A stretch of 64,000 bases of DNA from Clostridiales bacterium UBA4644. GTDB taxonomy: Bacteria; Bacillota; Clostridia; Oscillospirales; Butyricicoccaceae. The DNA lies in NCBI GenBank assembly GCA_002405755.1, contig DHMK01000040.1:731-64730 (forward strand), read 5' to 3'. Of the stretch, positions 17,034-25,779 are shown in pieces. Each line of letters begins with the position of its first letter. Position 1 is the first letter of the stretch. A program made the position numbers and the translations under genes. The notes below the pieces were generated by a model, which searched no databases, was not told the DNA's origin, and worked only from the letters and a program-made list of their open reading frames with translations.

Positions 17034-17062
17034 TTGCAAAATCGAAGGATATCCGCTAAAAT
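17034..17062 (+). promoter_or_regulatory. Promoter for the Asp23-family gene
   Basis: TTGCAA (17034-17039) and TAAAAT (17057-17062) are separated by 17 bases, 34 bases before the start codon. It shows that the gene is probably expressed apart from the sporulation operon. Confidence 0.6.
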
Positions 17063-17096
17063 AGAGCCATCCTACCAAAAGAGGAGATGAAGGACA

Positions 17097-17435
17097 ATGG
17101 CCGAAGAAAAGGCTTATCTGGATCTGCAGGAGGAGGATGGCCGCATCCTGATCTCCTTTGCCGCCCTGGGCGAGATCGCCGCAGAAGCTGCGCTGGCCGT
17201 CTCCGGTGTGGCCGGGCTGGCCAATATCCCCCAGGCCGCGGTAAAGGGCGTTCGGGTGGAGCTCAGTGAGATCGGCGTCTGCACCGTTGAGGTGCATATC
17301 CTGGTACAGCAGGGGACGGTGTTTTCCCAGACGGCAAAGGCCGTTCAGCGGGCGGTAAAGCTGGCCGTGGACGCGGCGGCAGGCATCGAGGTGGCCGCAG
17401 TCAATGTGTTCGTGGCCGGTCTGGCGCTGAAATGA
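17097..17435 (+). CDS. Asp23/Gls24 family protein (YqhY-like)
   Basis: 112-residue cytoplasmic protein of the Asp23/Gls24 (DUF322) family, with the repeated pattern ISFAALGEIAAEAALAVSGVAGL near the N-terminus and TAKAVQRAVKLAVDAAAGIEV near the C-terminus. In Bacillus subtilis YqhY lies beside accBC and spoIIIA and affects lipid synthesis; Asp23 itself is an envelope-stress protein. The position directly after spoIIIAH fits YqhY. nusB, often next, is missing here; the next gene runs the other way. The ATG follows GAGGAGATGAAGGACA and has its own promoter. Confidence 0.9.
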   Translation: MAEEKAYLDLQEEDGRILISFAALGEIAAEAALAVSGVAGLANIPQAAVKGVRVELSEIGVCTVEVHILVQQGTVFSQTAKAVQRAVKLAVDAAAGIEVAAVNVFVAGLALK

Positions 17436-17457
17436 TCCAGAAATGATAAAAACATAA

Positions 17458-17489
17458 GGCACCCTGACGAAAACGCTCGTCAGGGTGCC
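17458..17489. terminator. Terminator between the Asp23-family gene and the lipoprotein gene
   Basis: A 13-base-pair perfect stem GGCACCCTGACGA/TCGTCAGGGTGCC with a six-base loop. GTTTTG follows on the plus strand and TTATGTTTTT on the minus strand, so it can serve both convergent genes. Confidence 0.85.
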
Positions 17490-17509
17490 GTTTTGCTATG
17501 GAAAAGGGC

Positions 17510-19882
17510 TTACCAGCGGATGAGATCTGAGGGGATGCACAGGCGGATGCTGCTGTAGGTCGCGTCCCGGGGCTTCTGGAAGACGAAGGTGGGGCCGGCG
17601 GCCGCATCGTCCTGCAGGTAGGTGAGCACATAATTCTCATCCGGCAGGAACTGATTTTCATTTCGGTAGATGACGGCGTCCTGCCAGCCCTCCTGCAGCA
17701 GATCGGTCCACTGCAGATCCTGTCCGGTCTCCGCATCGAAGATAAAATGCCGCCAGTGGGGATAGTCCAGCGAGGGATCCAGCTCGCCGTAGCCCGCCGG
17801 GTTCTGGACCCAGACGCCGGGCGCCGAGCTGGTCAGAAGAATATATTTTCCGCCCAGATCGGTCATGCCGTAGTCAAACGAGCCCAGATCAAAGGAAGGA
17901 TCGGAAATGCCAAGCCCTTCATAATAGGCATAGATGGCCTCGTTGCTGCAATAGGTCTCCATATAATCCTGAATGGTCCGGTTGATGGTCTGCCAGCCGG
18001 GATAAGCGCCCTCCTTCAGCAGGGCATAGGAGCAGAGCCCCTGTTCCTCCACCTGCATATTCACATGGCTGGTCCGCACCTGGCGGAACTGCTTGGCGCA
18101 GGCGGTGTTCAGGGCGGAGGACATATCTCTGGGCTGCTCCGTGACCATCAGCCCCTCCGGCAGATCCCGCAGGGAAAACCGGTAGCCGCAGGCGAAATAA
18201 GGGTTGTCCTGATCGAAATAGATGGCGTCGGCGGTCAGGTGCCAGCCCTGCTCCGTCAGCCCGGCAAAGTCCGTCTTCATCCGGTAATCGCCGGCAAACT
18301 CATTCTCTTGCTGCTGCACCCGCAGGGAAAGATAGTCGTTCAGCGCCGCCGCGACGTCCACGCCCTGATAAAACAGCTCCTCCGGCGCCAGCCGCCTGCC
18401 GGAGAGCAGATCCCAGACGGCGGTCTCCGTGCGGTAAAAGCGGGGGTAGCCGTCCATGATATTATCGGTATAGCCCATGGTGACGGCAACGGAAAGATAG
18501 CCGTTTTTCACCGTGGCGGCCACGGCGTAGTGCTTGCCGTCCAGCTGCGTGTCCCGGGAGAGATAGCCCAGGCCCTCCTCATAGCGGAGCCAGGTGCTGT
18601 CGGTGCTGCTGTTGGTCTGCCGGATCATGCGCTGCATGCTTTCATAGTCCTGGGTGACGATGGGCGCGCTTTCCTCGATAAAATCCCGGACCTGCTGCCG
18701 GAGCGCCGGATCCGTCAAAAAGCTGGGGTCGTAGTCGCTGCCGGAAAACCGGAAGCAGGAGCCCAGCCGATCCTCGTTCCAGCCGGCAAAGCGCTCCTCC
18801 TCCGATGGAATGATATATTCGTAGGAGGGGATGCTGCCCGGATATTCCATGCCCGTTCCGGCGGCGGAATATTTCGCCAGCGTCTGGCTGGGATAGTCAA
18901 AGCCGATCTCCTCCAGCGTGGCGTAGCCCGCCCGGGCGATGGCCAGCTGACCGTCGTAGGAGGTGATCCAGCTCGCCAGCCGGCGGACCGCGCCGTCCTC
19001 CGGGGCATCGGCGCGGTAGATGGCATAGTTGAAGCTGGTCAGCGGATATTCCTCCGAGATCATCGTGGCCTTGCTGGGGGCGACGCCGTCCAGCCGGATA
19101 AACTTGATATTGTCCCCCAGCCCGTACATATCCGCGGCGTAGGCATAGACGGAATAGCCGATGGAGCCCGGAGAGCCGTCGTTGGGGGCGATCACCGACA
19201 TGAGACCGCTCATGCTTGCGGGCCGCAGCTCCTCCGGCGCATCCATCAGCGGCGTGTCGCCCATGAAATCCAGCATATAGTTCTGGCTGCCGGAATCCGT
19301 GTTTCGCTGGAAGGCCACGATGGGCTCGTCCTCGCCGCCCAGCTCCTTCCAGTTGGTGATCTTTCCGGAATAAATATCCCGGATCTGCTGCTGCGTCAGC
19401 GTATCCACGGGATTTTTTGCGTTTACCACAAAGACAAAGGCCTCCCGGACGATGGGCGTCTGCTCCAGCGTCACGCCGGCCTCCCGGGCCATGGTCTCCT
19501 GCGCTTCAGAGATGGGGGTGGAGAAGATCATATCCGCCTGCCCCTCCAGCAGCTTGGAAAAGGAACCCCAGGTGGTGGAATGGACCACATCCTTCTGGGC
19601 CTCCTCCATGGAAAGGCCAAAGATGGCGGAGCGGATGCCGGCCTCCAGCGGGATCAGTGAGGTGGAGCCGTCCAGCCGAGGGAAGTTTTCTCGCAGGAAG
19701 GCAAGCTCATCTTCGCCGGAAGCGGGGTCCTCCGAAAGGGAAGGATCCTCCGGCGCGGGATCCGCGGGATCTTCCGGATCCCCGACAGAAGGCTCGTCCG
19801 GGGCGGGCGGCTCCTCCGGCTTTGTTCCGCAGGAGGAGAGCAGAAGCATGGCCGCCAGCAGCAATGCCAGCCATTTTTTCAT
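17510..19882 (-). CDS. Large lipoprotein: PstS-like domain plus unassigned C-terminal half
   Basis: 790 residues, far longer than a normal PstS (about 300). A lipoprotein signal peptide ends in LSSC (Cys18), followed by a proline/aspartate/glutamate-rich linker to about residue 60. Residues about 60-340 resemble phosphate-type substrate-binding proteins: DGSTSLIPL, then FVFVVNAKNPVDTLT, IRDIYSGKITNWKELGG and RNTDSGSQNYML, all typical PstS landmarks. The remaining roughly 440 residues are rich in Tyr, Asp and Gly and look extracellular; I cannot assign them. No pstCAB or phoU is nearby, so it is more likely a sensor or surface ligand-binding protein than a transporter subunit. It is Lgt-dependent in principle; an lgt gene lies at 54283-55182. 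It has its own promoter. Confidence 0.75.
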   Translation of the reverse strand: MKKWLALLLAAMLLLSSCGTKPEEPPAPDEPSVGDPEDPADPAPEDPSLSEDPASGEDELAFLRENFPRLDGSTSLIPLEAGIRSAIFGLSMEEAQKDVVHSTTWGSFSKLLEGQADMIFSTPISEAQETMAREAGVTLEQTPIVREAFVFVVNAKNPVDTLTQQQIRDIYSGKITNWKELGGEDEPIVAFQRNTDSGSQNYMLDFMGDTPLMDAPEELRPASMSGLMSVIAPNDGSPGSIGYSVYAYAADMYGLGDNIKFIRLDGVAPSKATMISEEYPLTSFNYAIYRADAPEDGAVRRLASWITSYDGQLAIARAGYATLEEIGFDYPSQTLAKYSAAGTGMEYPGSIPSYEYIIPSEEERFAGWNEDRLGSCFRFSGSDYDPSFLTDPALRQQVRDFIEESAPIVTQDYESMQRMIRQTNSSTDSTWLRYEEGLGYLSRDTQLDGKHYAVAATVKNGYLSVAVTMGYTDNIMDGYPRFYRTETAVWDLLSGRRLAPEELFYQGVDVAAALNDYLSLRVQQQENEFAGDYRMKTDFAGLTEQGWHLTADAIYFDQDNPYFACGYRFSLRDLPEGLMVTEQPRDMSSALNTACAKQFRQVRTSHVNMQVEEQGLCSYALLKEGAYPGWQTINRTIQDYMETYCSNEAIYAYYEGLGISDPSFDLGSFDYGMTDLGGKYILLTSSAPGVWVQNPAGYGELDPSLDYPHWRHFIFDAETGQDLQWTDLLQEGWQDAVIYRNENQFLPDENYVLTYLQDDAAAGPTFVFQKPRDATYSSIRLCIPSDLIRW

Positions 19883-19925
19883 AAAGAGACCTTCTTTCTT
19901 TCCGCAGGCGCGGCTTGTTGAGCCT

Positions 19926-19955
19926 ATTTTACAAAAAGAAGCAAAGGGCGCGCAA
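19926..19955 (-). promoter_or_regulatory. Promoter for the PstS-like lipoprotein
   Basis: On the minus strand TTGCGC (19950-19955) and TAAAAT (19926-19931) are separated by 18 bases, about 43 bases before the ATG, which is preceded by AGAAGG. Confidence 0.5.
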
Positions 19956-19990
19956 TGGGCCGGGGCGGCGCTTCAGAATTTTTCAGAAAC

Positions 19991-20018
19991 GGCCAGCCCT
20001 CTCCAGGAAGGGCTGGCC
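19991..20018 (-). terminator. Hairpin at the 3' end of the CsaB fusion gene
   Basis: A 10-base-pair perfect stem GGCCAGCCCT/AGGGCTGGCC with an eight-base loop, 15 bases past the stop codon. Read on the minus strand it is followed only by GTTTC, so it is a weak intrinsic terminator. The T-run lies on the upstream side. Confidence 0.5.
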
Positions 20019-20032
20019 AAAAAAGAATGCGA

Positions 20033-22243
20033 TCATTTCGCAGCGCCCAGCAGCTCCCGGGCGGCCCGATTGTTTTCCGCCTCCAGCGCCTGCAGCCGGA
20101 GCACATAATTCTGATAATCCTCCGGCTGGCGCATGATCCGGTCGATCTGCCGGCAGAGGAACGCGCCGGTGACCTGGGTCAGATCACAGCAGGAGGGGTT
20201 GCCCACATATTTCATAAAGCTGGAGACCTTGATGTCGTAGGAGACCGCCAGAAAGGGCGTATTGGCGGCGGCGGAAAAGACCAGCGCATGGAGCCGCATG
20301 GCGCAGACCAGCTTCATCCGCCGGAGCACCGCCATGGTCAGCTCCACATAATCCGGCGCAGGCAGAAAGTGGCTGCCGGTGTGCATCAGCTGGGCCGTTT
20401 TCCGGGAGGGAGGAACATCGGAGGGCTGCTCGATGGGCATAAAGACCGTCTCCAGTCCGTAGGTGCTCCGGGCGTAGTCCGCCGCTTCGGCGAAGGCCTG
20501 ATAATCGTCAAAATCCTTCCACTGGCGGATGGAGAAGCAGATGTAACGTCCGTCGGGATCCAGCCCGTGCTGCCGCAGGTATTGGCAGGCGTCTTCGTCT
20601 GGGGCGGGCTGAAGGCTCAGCGCCGGGTCGGCAGAGGGCCGCACGGCGGGCTTTGTGATGCCCATCTCATGGAGCTCCTCCAGGGAGATGCTGTCCCGGA
20701 CGGTGATCAGCTCTGCACTGTCGTCCAGGACCAGCCGGGCCAGCCGCCGGTTGGAGGGCCGGGCCACATGGCCGATGCCGCAGCCATACATGAGCACATG
20801 GGCGCCTGCGTGGCGGGAGGCCCAGATGGTGAAGAGATAGTAATAAAGAGAACGGTTGGAGGTGGAATCCTGGATCAGGCTGCCGCCGCCGTTGATAAAG
20901 AGCTGCGTTTTTCGGGCGCAGCGAAGGAACTGCGGGATATTGAAGGTGTAAATGGCCCGGACGCCGTAAAGCAGGCGGGTCTCCCGGGGCTTGCGGGTCA
21001 TGACGGTCAGAGGCATCAGCGGGTCGATGGAGCGCATGGAAGCGATAATGGCCCGAAGGATAGCCTCGTCGCCGGAATTGCCCCGGCCGTAAGCGCCGCA
21101 GATCAGGACGCCGCTGCGCTTGGGCAGCGACTGCAGGTGGCGGATGTTTTCATAGATCCGGCTTTGCGTGGCGGCCATGCTGTCCAGAGAATAGAGCTGC
21201 GACGCTCTTTTATAGAGCTTCTGCGCAAAGGCGCGGCGCTTTTCCGCATCCCGGGAAAGCTCCAGAATATACCGGGCAAAGGCCTCCCGGTCGCCCGGCT
21301 GGAAGATATAGCCGCTCTCGCCCTGCTCGATCAGGCGGCGCATGCCGCCCACGTCGGAGGTGATGACCGCACAGCCCTCGCGAACGCCCTCCAGAATGGA
21401 ATAGGGGAAGGATTCGGAGATGGAGCACAGCACGTCGATATCACAGGCGGCAAAAAAGTGCTTTACATCGGTGACCCAGCCCATAAAGCTGACGCTGCTG
21501 CCCAGCTTTAGCTGCCGGGCCAGGGCCTTGAGCTTTTCCGCGTCTTCTCCGTCGCCGCCGATGAGCAGCTTGAGCCGCGGATCTTCCTTCCGGGCCTGGG
21601 CAAAGGCGTGGAGCAGGGTTGGAATGTCCTTTACCGGCGTCAGCCGGGCCAGGATCCCCAGGACCACGTCCCCGGGCTGGTAATCAATGCCGGCCTGCCG
21701 GAGCCAGGCCTCTTTGTCGAAGGGCTCCGCCTTGTCCTGAAAATCCAGACCGTTGTAGATGACCATACACCGCAGCGGGTCAAAGCCCCGGGAAATGAGC
21801 ATCTGCTTGAACAGCTCGGAGACGGTGACATAATAGTCGATATGCCGCAGGGCCCGGGCGTTCAGAAAGCCGATGGAGAGCCGCTTGGGCAGCGAGCTGA
21901 GATAATCCAGCTGATAGTCGCTGTGGACGGTGGAGACCACCGTGGTATGGCAGAAGAGCTTGACCAGGAGGCCTGCAATGTTGGCCTTTGCGCCGTGGCA
22001 ATGGACGATCTCCGGCTTTTCCCGCCGGACCTTCCGGATCAGACGGTAATAATCATAGGGCACGAACCAGGAAAAAAAGGTGGTGGTGCGGATGCCGGCC
22101 GCCTGGGCCGACTCCGGAAAATCACCGGAGCGCAGGCTGATCAGCTGCAGGTCGTGCTCCTTTTGCAGCCGGGAGCAGAGAGCAAGGATATGGGTCTTCG
22201 CGCCGCCGCGGTCGCCGCCGCCGGCAACATGGAATATTTTCAT
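20033..22243 (-). CDS. csaB: Glycosyltransferase - polysaccharide pyruvyltransferase (CsaB) fusion
   Basis: 736-residue cytoplasmic fusion. Residues 1 to about 360 form a GT4-type glycosyltransferase: an opening KIFHVAGGGDRGGAKTHI, a donor-site GDGEDAEKLKALARQL, and the EX7E motif in SISESFPYSILEGVREG. Residues from about 375 form a polysaccharide pyruvyltransferase: GVLICGAYGRGNSGDEAIL, FINGGGSLIQDSTS and MRLHALVFSAAANTPFLA. CsaB adds ketal pyruvate to secondary wall polysaccharide, creating the anchor for SLH-domain proteins. The fusion suggests that sugar transfer and pyruvylation are coupled. No tagA/tuaG-type or SLH gene is beside it. The ATG at 22243 has a GGAGG Shine-Dalgarno sequence. 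The promoter carries a palindrome at its start point. Confidence 0.88.
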   Translation of the reverse strand: MKIFHVAGGGDRGGAKTHILALCSRLQKEHDLQLISLRSGDFPESAQAAGIRTTTFFSWFVPYDYYRLIRKVRREKPEIVHCHGAKANIAGLLVKLFCHTTVVSTVHSDYQLDYLSSLPKRLSIGFLNARALRHIDYYVTVSELFKQMLISRGFDPLRCMVIYNGLDFQDKAEPFDKEAWLRQAGIDYQPGDVVLGILARLTPVKDIPTLLHAFAQARKEDPRLKLLIGGDGEDAEKLKALARQLKLGSSVSFMGWVTDVKHFFAACDIDVLCSISESFPYSILEGVREGCAVITSDVGGMRRLIEQGESGYIFQPGDREAFARYILELSRDAEKRRAFAQKLYKRASQLYSLDSMAATQSRIYENIRHLQSLPKRSGVLICGAYGRGNSGDEAILRAIIASMRSIDPLMPLTVMTRKPRETRLLYGVRAIYTFNIPQFLRCARKTQLFINGGGSLIQDSTSNRSLYYYLFTIWASRHAGAHVLMYGCGIGHVARPSNRRLARLVLDDSAELITVRDSISLEELHEMGITKPAVRPSADPALSLQPAPDEDACQYLRQHGLDPDGRYICFSIRQWKDFDDYQAFAEAADYARSTYGLETVFMPIEQPSDVPPSRKTAQLMHTGSHFLPAPDYVELTMAVLRRMKLVCAMRLHALVFSAAANTPFLAVSYDIKVSSFMKYVGNPSCCDLTQVTGAFLCRQIDRIMRQPEDYQNYVLRLQALEAENNRAARELLGAAK

Positions 22244-22271
22244 AACAGGCCTCCAGAATGCTTCGGGGATC

Positions 22272-22288
22272 GCTTGATACGATCAAGC
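22272..22288. promoter_or_regulatory. Operator-like palindrome at the csaB start point
   Basis: GCTTGAT-ACG-ATCAAGC is a perfect 17-base palindrome (seven-base arms) that lies just downstream of the csaB -10 and covers the expected transcription start near 22285. The position is typical for repressor binding. No regulator gene is adjacent. Confidence 0.5.
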
Positions 22289-22290
22289 CT

Positions 22291-22319
22291 ATTATAACCG
22301 GTATCCTGCGGCAGGTCAA
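22291..22319 (-). promoter_or_regulatory. Promoter for the CsaB fusion gene
   Basis: On the minus strand TTGACC (22314-22319) and TATAAT (22291-22296) are separated by 17 bases; a strong sigma-A match. Confidence 0.75.
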
Positions 22320-22369
22320 GAAAAGGGCGGGCGCAAAGGGGCGTTGGGGTGACTTTTTGTGAAAAACAG

Positions 22370-22398
22370 GTGCCAAGCGGCGGAAACTGTGATAAAAT
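22370..22398 (+). promoter_or_regulatory. Candidate promoter for addBA
   Basis: TAAAAT (22393-22398) with an extended TGA before it; a poor -35 (GTGCCA, 22370-22375) at 17 bases. It lies 27 bases before the addB ATG. Confidence 0.4.
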
Positions 22399-22425
22399 AG
22401 CAAAAAAGACTCTGGAGGCGAGACC

Positions 22426-25400
22426 ATGCTGACCCTATGGACCTATGCGCCCGGCGCGGACGGAAGACAGGCGCTGCTGGAGCGGATCCGCTCCCGGGCA
22501 GAGCGCGGGCTGCGCTCGCTGCTGCTGGTGCCGGAAAGCGGCTCTCATCAGATGGAGCGGGCGCTTCTGGCCTGCTGCGGCAACCGGGCGGGAGAATATG
22601 CCCAGGTGACCACCTTCAGCAAGCTGACAGACGATGTTCTGGAGGCGGCGGGCTTCGGCGCGGTGACCATGGACGCCGGCGGACAGGTCCTCACCATGCA
22701 CCGGGCGCTGACGGCGGTGCGCTCCTCGCTGCAGTATTACCGAAAGGCGGGCAGGCCCCAGCTCACGGAAAAGCTGGTGGAGGCGGCCAGGGAGCTGCAG
22801 GCCTGCTCCGTTTCGGCGGAAGCGCTGCTGCAGGCGGAGGAAATGTCGCCCAAGCTGCACGATCTGGGGCTGATCTACGCCCAATACCTGGCGTTTTGCC
22901 AAAACGGACCGCTGGATCCCTCTGCGCGGATCGATCTGGCTGCGGCGCGGCTGGGGGAGAGCGGCCTTGTGCGGGAGACGGAGCTGTTTATTCTGGGCTT
23001 TGAGGGCTTTACGGCCCAGAAATATACCATGCTGGAGGCGCTCTTGCGCGCTTCGGAGGGCATGACGGCGGCGCTGCAGCTGGGCAAAGACCGGCTGATC
23101 TATGGGGAGCAGCGAAAGACCGTGGAGCGGCTGCGGCGCATGGCAGCCCGCTGCGGCGTGGAGACGGTACAGCAGGCGCTCCCGCCGGATCCGGCGGGGA
23201 AGGATCCCGTCATTGCGGCGCTGGGAGAAGCTCTATATGACAGCAAAGCAGCTGGCTGGAATGATTGTAAAGCTGTTCAGCTTTACGAGCCTTCCGGAAT
23301 GGAGGAGGAGTGTGAGCTGGCTGCCGCCCTGCTGCGGCAGAAGGCCCTTTCCGGCGTCCGGCTGCGGGAGATGGCCGTGGTGTGCGGCGATCTGGAGCAA
23401 TATGGCCCAATGCTGTCCGCTGCCTTTGAAAAGTATGAAATTCCCCTTTTTCTCAGCGAAAAGACCGATCTGCTGCAAAAGCCTGCGCTGGCGGCGGCGC
23501 TGGGGGCACTGGAAGCGCTGGAGGACGGCCTGTCCTTTGAAAGCGTGATCTCCTGGCTGCGCTGCGGCCTGTGCGGCGTTCCGCGGGACGGGCTGGACCG
23601 GCTGGAAAATTACTGCTACCAGTGGCAGATCAAGGGCCGGCGCTGGCTGGAGCCCTTCACGGCCCCCACCTGCGGCTATGGGCTTCCCGCCCGGGACGAG
23701 GCGGAGCGGCTGGCGGCGCTGGAGGCGCTTCGCGGCAGGATCGCAGCCTGGCTGGAGCCGTTCCGGCAGGCGCTGGCAAATGCAAAAACAGGCGGCCAGT
23801 TCGCTGCCGCGCTGCAGGCGCATTATGAACAGATCTGCCTGGAGGAGCGCCTGGAAGAACGCTGTAAAACCCTTCAGCTTGCCGGACTTGGACGGGAGGC
23901 CGCAGAGACGGCGCAGCTGTATCAGATCCTGCAGAATGCGCTGGAGCAGTTTTCTGCGGCGCTGGCGCAGGAGCCCTTGGACCGGCGGGAGCTGCTCAGA
24001 CTGCTGAAGCTGGTGCTGCGGCAATATGATGTTTCCGCGATCCCGCCTTCGCTGGACAGCGTCCTGGCAGTCTCCTTTGAGCGTCTGCCGGAGGAGCGGC
24101 TGCGCCATGTGGTCGTTGTGGGCGGGCAGGAGGGCATCTTTCCGCCGGAAAAGCCCAGCCTGAGCATTCTTGGCGAGGAAGACCGGGCCGCGCTGGAGCG
24201 CCTGGGCATCGAGCTGACCCAAAAGGCGGAGGAACGGGCCTGGCAGCAGCAGTGCTGCGCGGCAAGGGCGGTGTCCGCCCCGGCGGAAAGCCTTGCGGTG
24301 ACCTGCCCCCATCGTCTGCCGGACGGCTCGCCCTGCCGGCAAAGCTATCTTTTTCGCCGGATCGCTCAGCTCTGCAGCATCACGCCAAAGCAGCAGGAGG
24401 CCCTGGAGCAGCTGCGTCTGACGGCAAAAAGACCTTTGATGGAGACGGCGTGTAAAGCGAATGAGCTTTCTGCTTCTCCCGTGGAAAAAACAGCCCTTTC
24501 CGCCATCACGGCATGGCCGGAGCAGGCGGCGTTTCTCCGGAGCCTGCGGGCCTACGACCGCGCTCCCCGGGGGCCGGTGCGCGATCCGGCGCTGGTGCGG
24601 CAGCTTTACGGCGGCCAGCTGAGTATGACTGCGTCCAGGCTGGAAAAGGTCTCCACCTGCCGGTTCTCCTATTTCATGCAGTATGGCCTGAAGGCCCAGC
24701 CCCGGCGGCAGGCCCGCTTCGGCGCGCCGGAGATCGGGACCTTTGTGCATTATGTGATGGAGCATACCGTGCAGGAGCTTTGCCGCATGCCGGACGCCGT
24801 TCCGGAGGCCTTGGCCGCAAAACATGTGAATGATTATCTGGAGACCCAGCTTCCGCCCGGGCCGCGCTCCGCCCGGTTTCTGGCGCTTTTCGCGGAGACA
24901 GGGAAGATGGTCTGCCAGATCGCCGGAAATGTATGGGAGGAGATCCAGGCCGGGGCATTCCGTCCGGTGTGCTTTGAGCTGAACTTCAGCCGGAACCACG
25001 GGGATCTGCCGCCGCTGACGCTGCGGGAGGGAGACGTCACCCTGTCCGTCAGCGGAAAGATCGACCGGGTGGATGGCTATCTTCGCGGCAATACGCTCTA
25101 CCTGAAGGTGGTGGACTACAAGACGGGAAAAAAGGAGTTTCGCCTTTCCGATGTGCTCTCCGGACTGAACCTGCAGATGTTCCTTTATCTGATGATGCTG
25201 AAGCAAAGCGGTCCTGCCGCGCTGGAACGGCTGGCCGGCGGCCGGGCGCAGCGGATCGAGCCCTGCGGCGCGCTGTATGTGCCGGCAAAGACGCCCTACC
25301 TTTTCCGGGAAGCCGACGAGACGGACGAACAGTTTCAGAGCCGGCTGGATCAGGAACTGCGGCGCATCGGGCTGGTGCGGGACGATGGAGACCTGCTGGA

Positions 25401-25779
25401 GGCCATGGAGCACGGCGGACGGTTCCGCTTTTTGCCGGTGTCGCTGAAGAAGGACGGATCCTTTACCGAAGCGTCCTCTCAGGTTTCGGCGCTGCAGCTG
25501 AACAGCCTTCTGCATAAAACGGAGGAGACCCTCCGGCGGATCGCCCGGCAGATCAGCGCCGGCGATATCGAGGCGGATCCCTACCGGATCAGCTGGAAGG
25601 ATAGCGTCTGCAGGTTCTGCGATTTCCGGGAGGCCTGCCATTTTGACACCACCATGGAAAAGGACTGCCTGCGCTATCTGCCGAAGCTGAAGGACAAGGA
25701 GGTCCGGGAGCTGCTGGAAAAAGAGGAAGAGGAACGGCTCCGTAAAAATGGGCCGGAGGGAGAGGAGGAATGGCTGTGA
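22426..25779 (+). CDS. addB: ATP-dependent helicase/nuclease subunit B
   Basis: 1117-residue AddB subunit of the AddAB double-strand-break processing enzyme, which resects DNA ends to a Chi site and loads RecA. The N-terminal helicase-like region lacks a GxGKT Walker A: the position reads LVPESGSHQMERALL, as in many clostridial AddB proteins, so AddA supplies the motor. The C-terminal RecB-type nuclease domain shows VVDYKTGKKEF near residue 897. The iron-sulfur staple is complete: one Cys in STCRFSYFMQYGL near 745 and the C-X2-C-X5-C group CRFCDFREAC near 1062. The ATG follows CTGGAGGCGAGACC. Its end overlaps addA by ten bases. Confidence 0.95.
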   Translation: MLTLWTYAPGADGRQALLERIRSRAERGLRSLLLVPESGSHQMERALLACCGNRAGEYAQVTTFSKLTDDVLEAAGFGAVTMDAGGQVLTMHRALTAVRSSLQYYRKAGRPQLTEKLVEAARELQACSVSAEALLQAEEMSPKLHDLGLIYAQYLAFCQNGPLDPSARIDLAAARLGESGLVRETELFILGFEGFTAQKYTMLEALLRASEGMTAALQLGKDRLIYGEQRKTVERLRRMAARCGVETVQQALPPDPAGKDPVIAALGEALYDSKAAGWNDCKAVQLYEPSGMEEECELAAALLRQKALSGVRLREMAVVCGDLEQYGPMLSAAFEKYEIPLFLSEKTDLLQKPALAAALGALEALEDGLSFESVISWLRCGLCGVPRDGLDRLENYCYQWQIKGRRWLEPFTAPTCGYGLPARDEAERLAALEALRGRIAAWLEPFRQALANAKTGGQFAAALQAHYEQICLEERLEERCKTLQLAGLGREAAETAQLYQILQNALEQFSAALAQEPLDRRELLRLLKLVLRQYDVSAIPPSLDSVLAVSFERLPEERLRHVVVVGGQEGIFPPEKPSLSILGEEDRAALERLGIELTQKAEERAWQQQCCAARAVSAPAESLAVTCPHRLPDGSPCRQSYLFRRIAQLCSITPKQQEALEQLRLTAKRPLMETACKANELSASPVEKTALSAITAWPEQAAFLRSLRAYDRAPRGPVRDPALVRQLYGGQLSMTASRLEKVSTCRFSYFMQYGLKAQPRRQARFGAPEIGTFVHYVMEHTVQELCRMPDAVPEALAAKHVNDYLETQLPPGPRSARFLALFAETGKMVCQIAGNVWEEIQAGAFRPVCFELNFSRNHGDLPPLTLREGDVTLSVSGKIDRVDGYLRGNTLYLKVVDYKTGKKEFRLSDVLSGLNLQMFLYLMMLKQSGPAALERLAGGRAQRIEPCGALYVPAKTPYLFREADETDEQFQSRLDQELRRIGLVRDDGDLLEAMEHGGRFRFLPVSLKKDGSFTEASSQVSALQLNSLLHKTEETLRRIARQISAGDIEADPYRISWKDSVCRFCDFREACHFDTTMEKDCLRYLPKLKDKEVRELLEKEEEERLRKNGPEGEEEWL

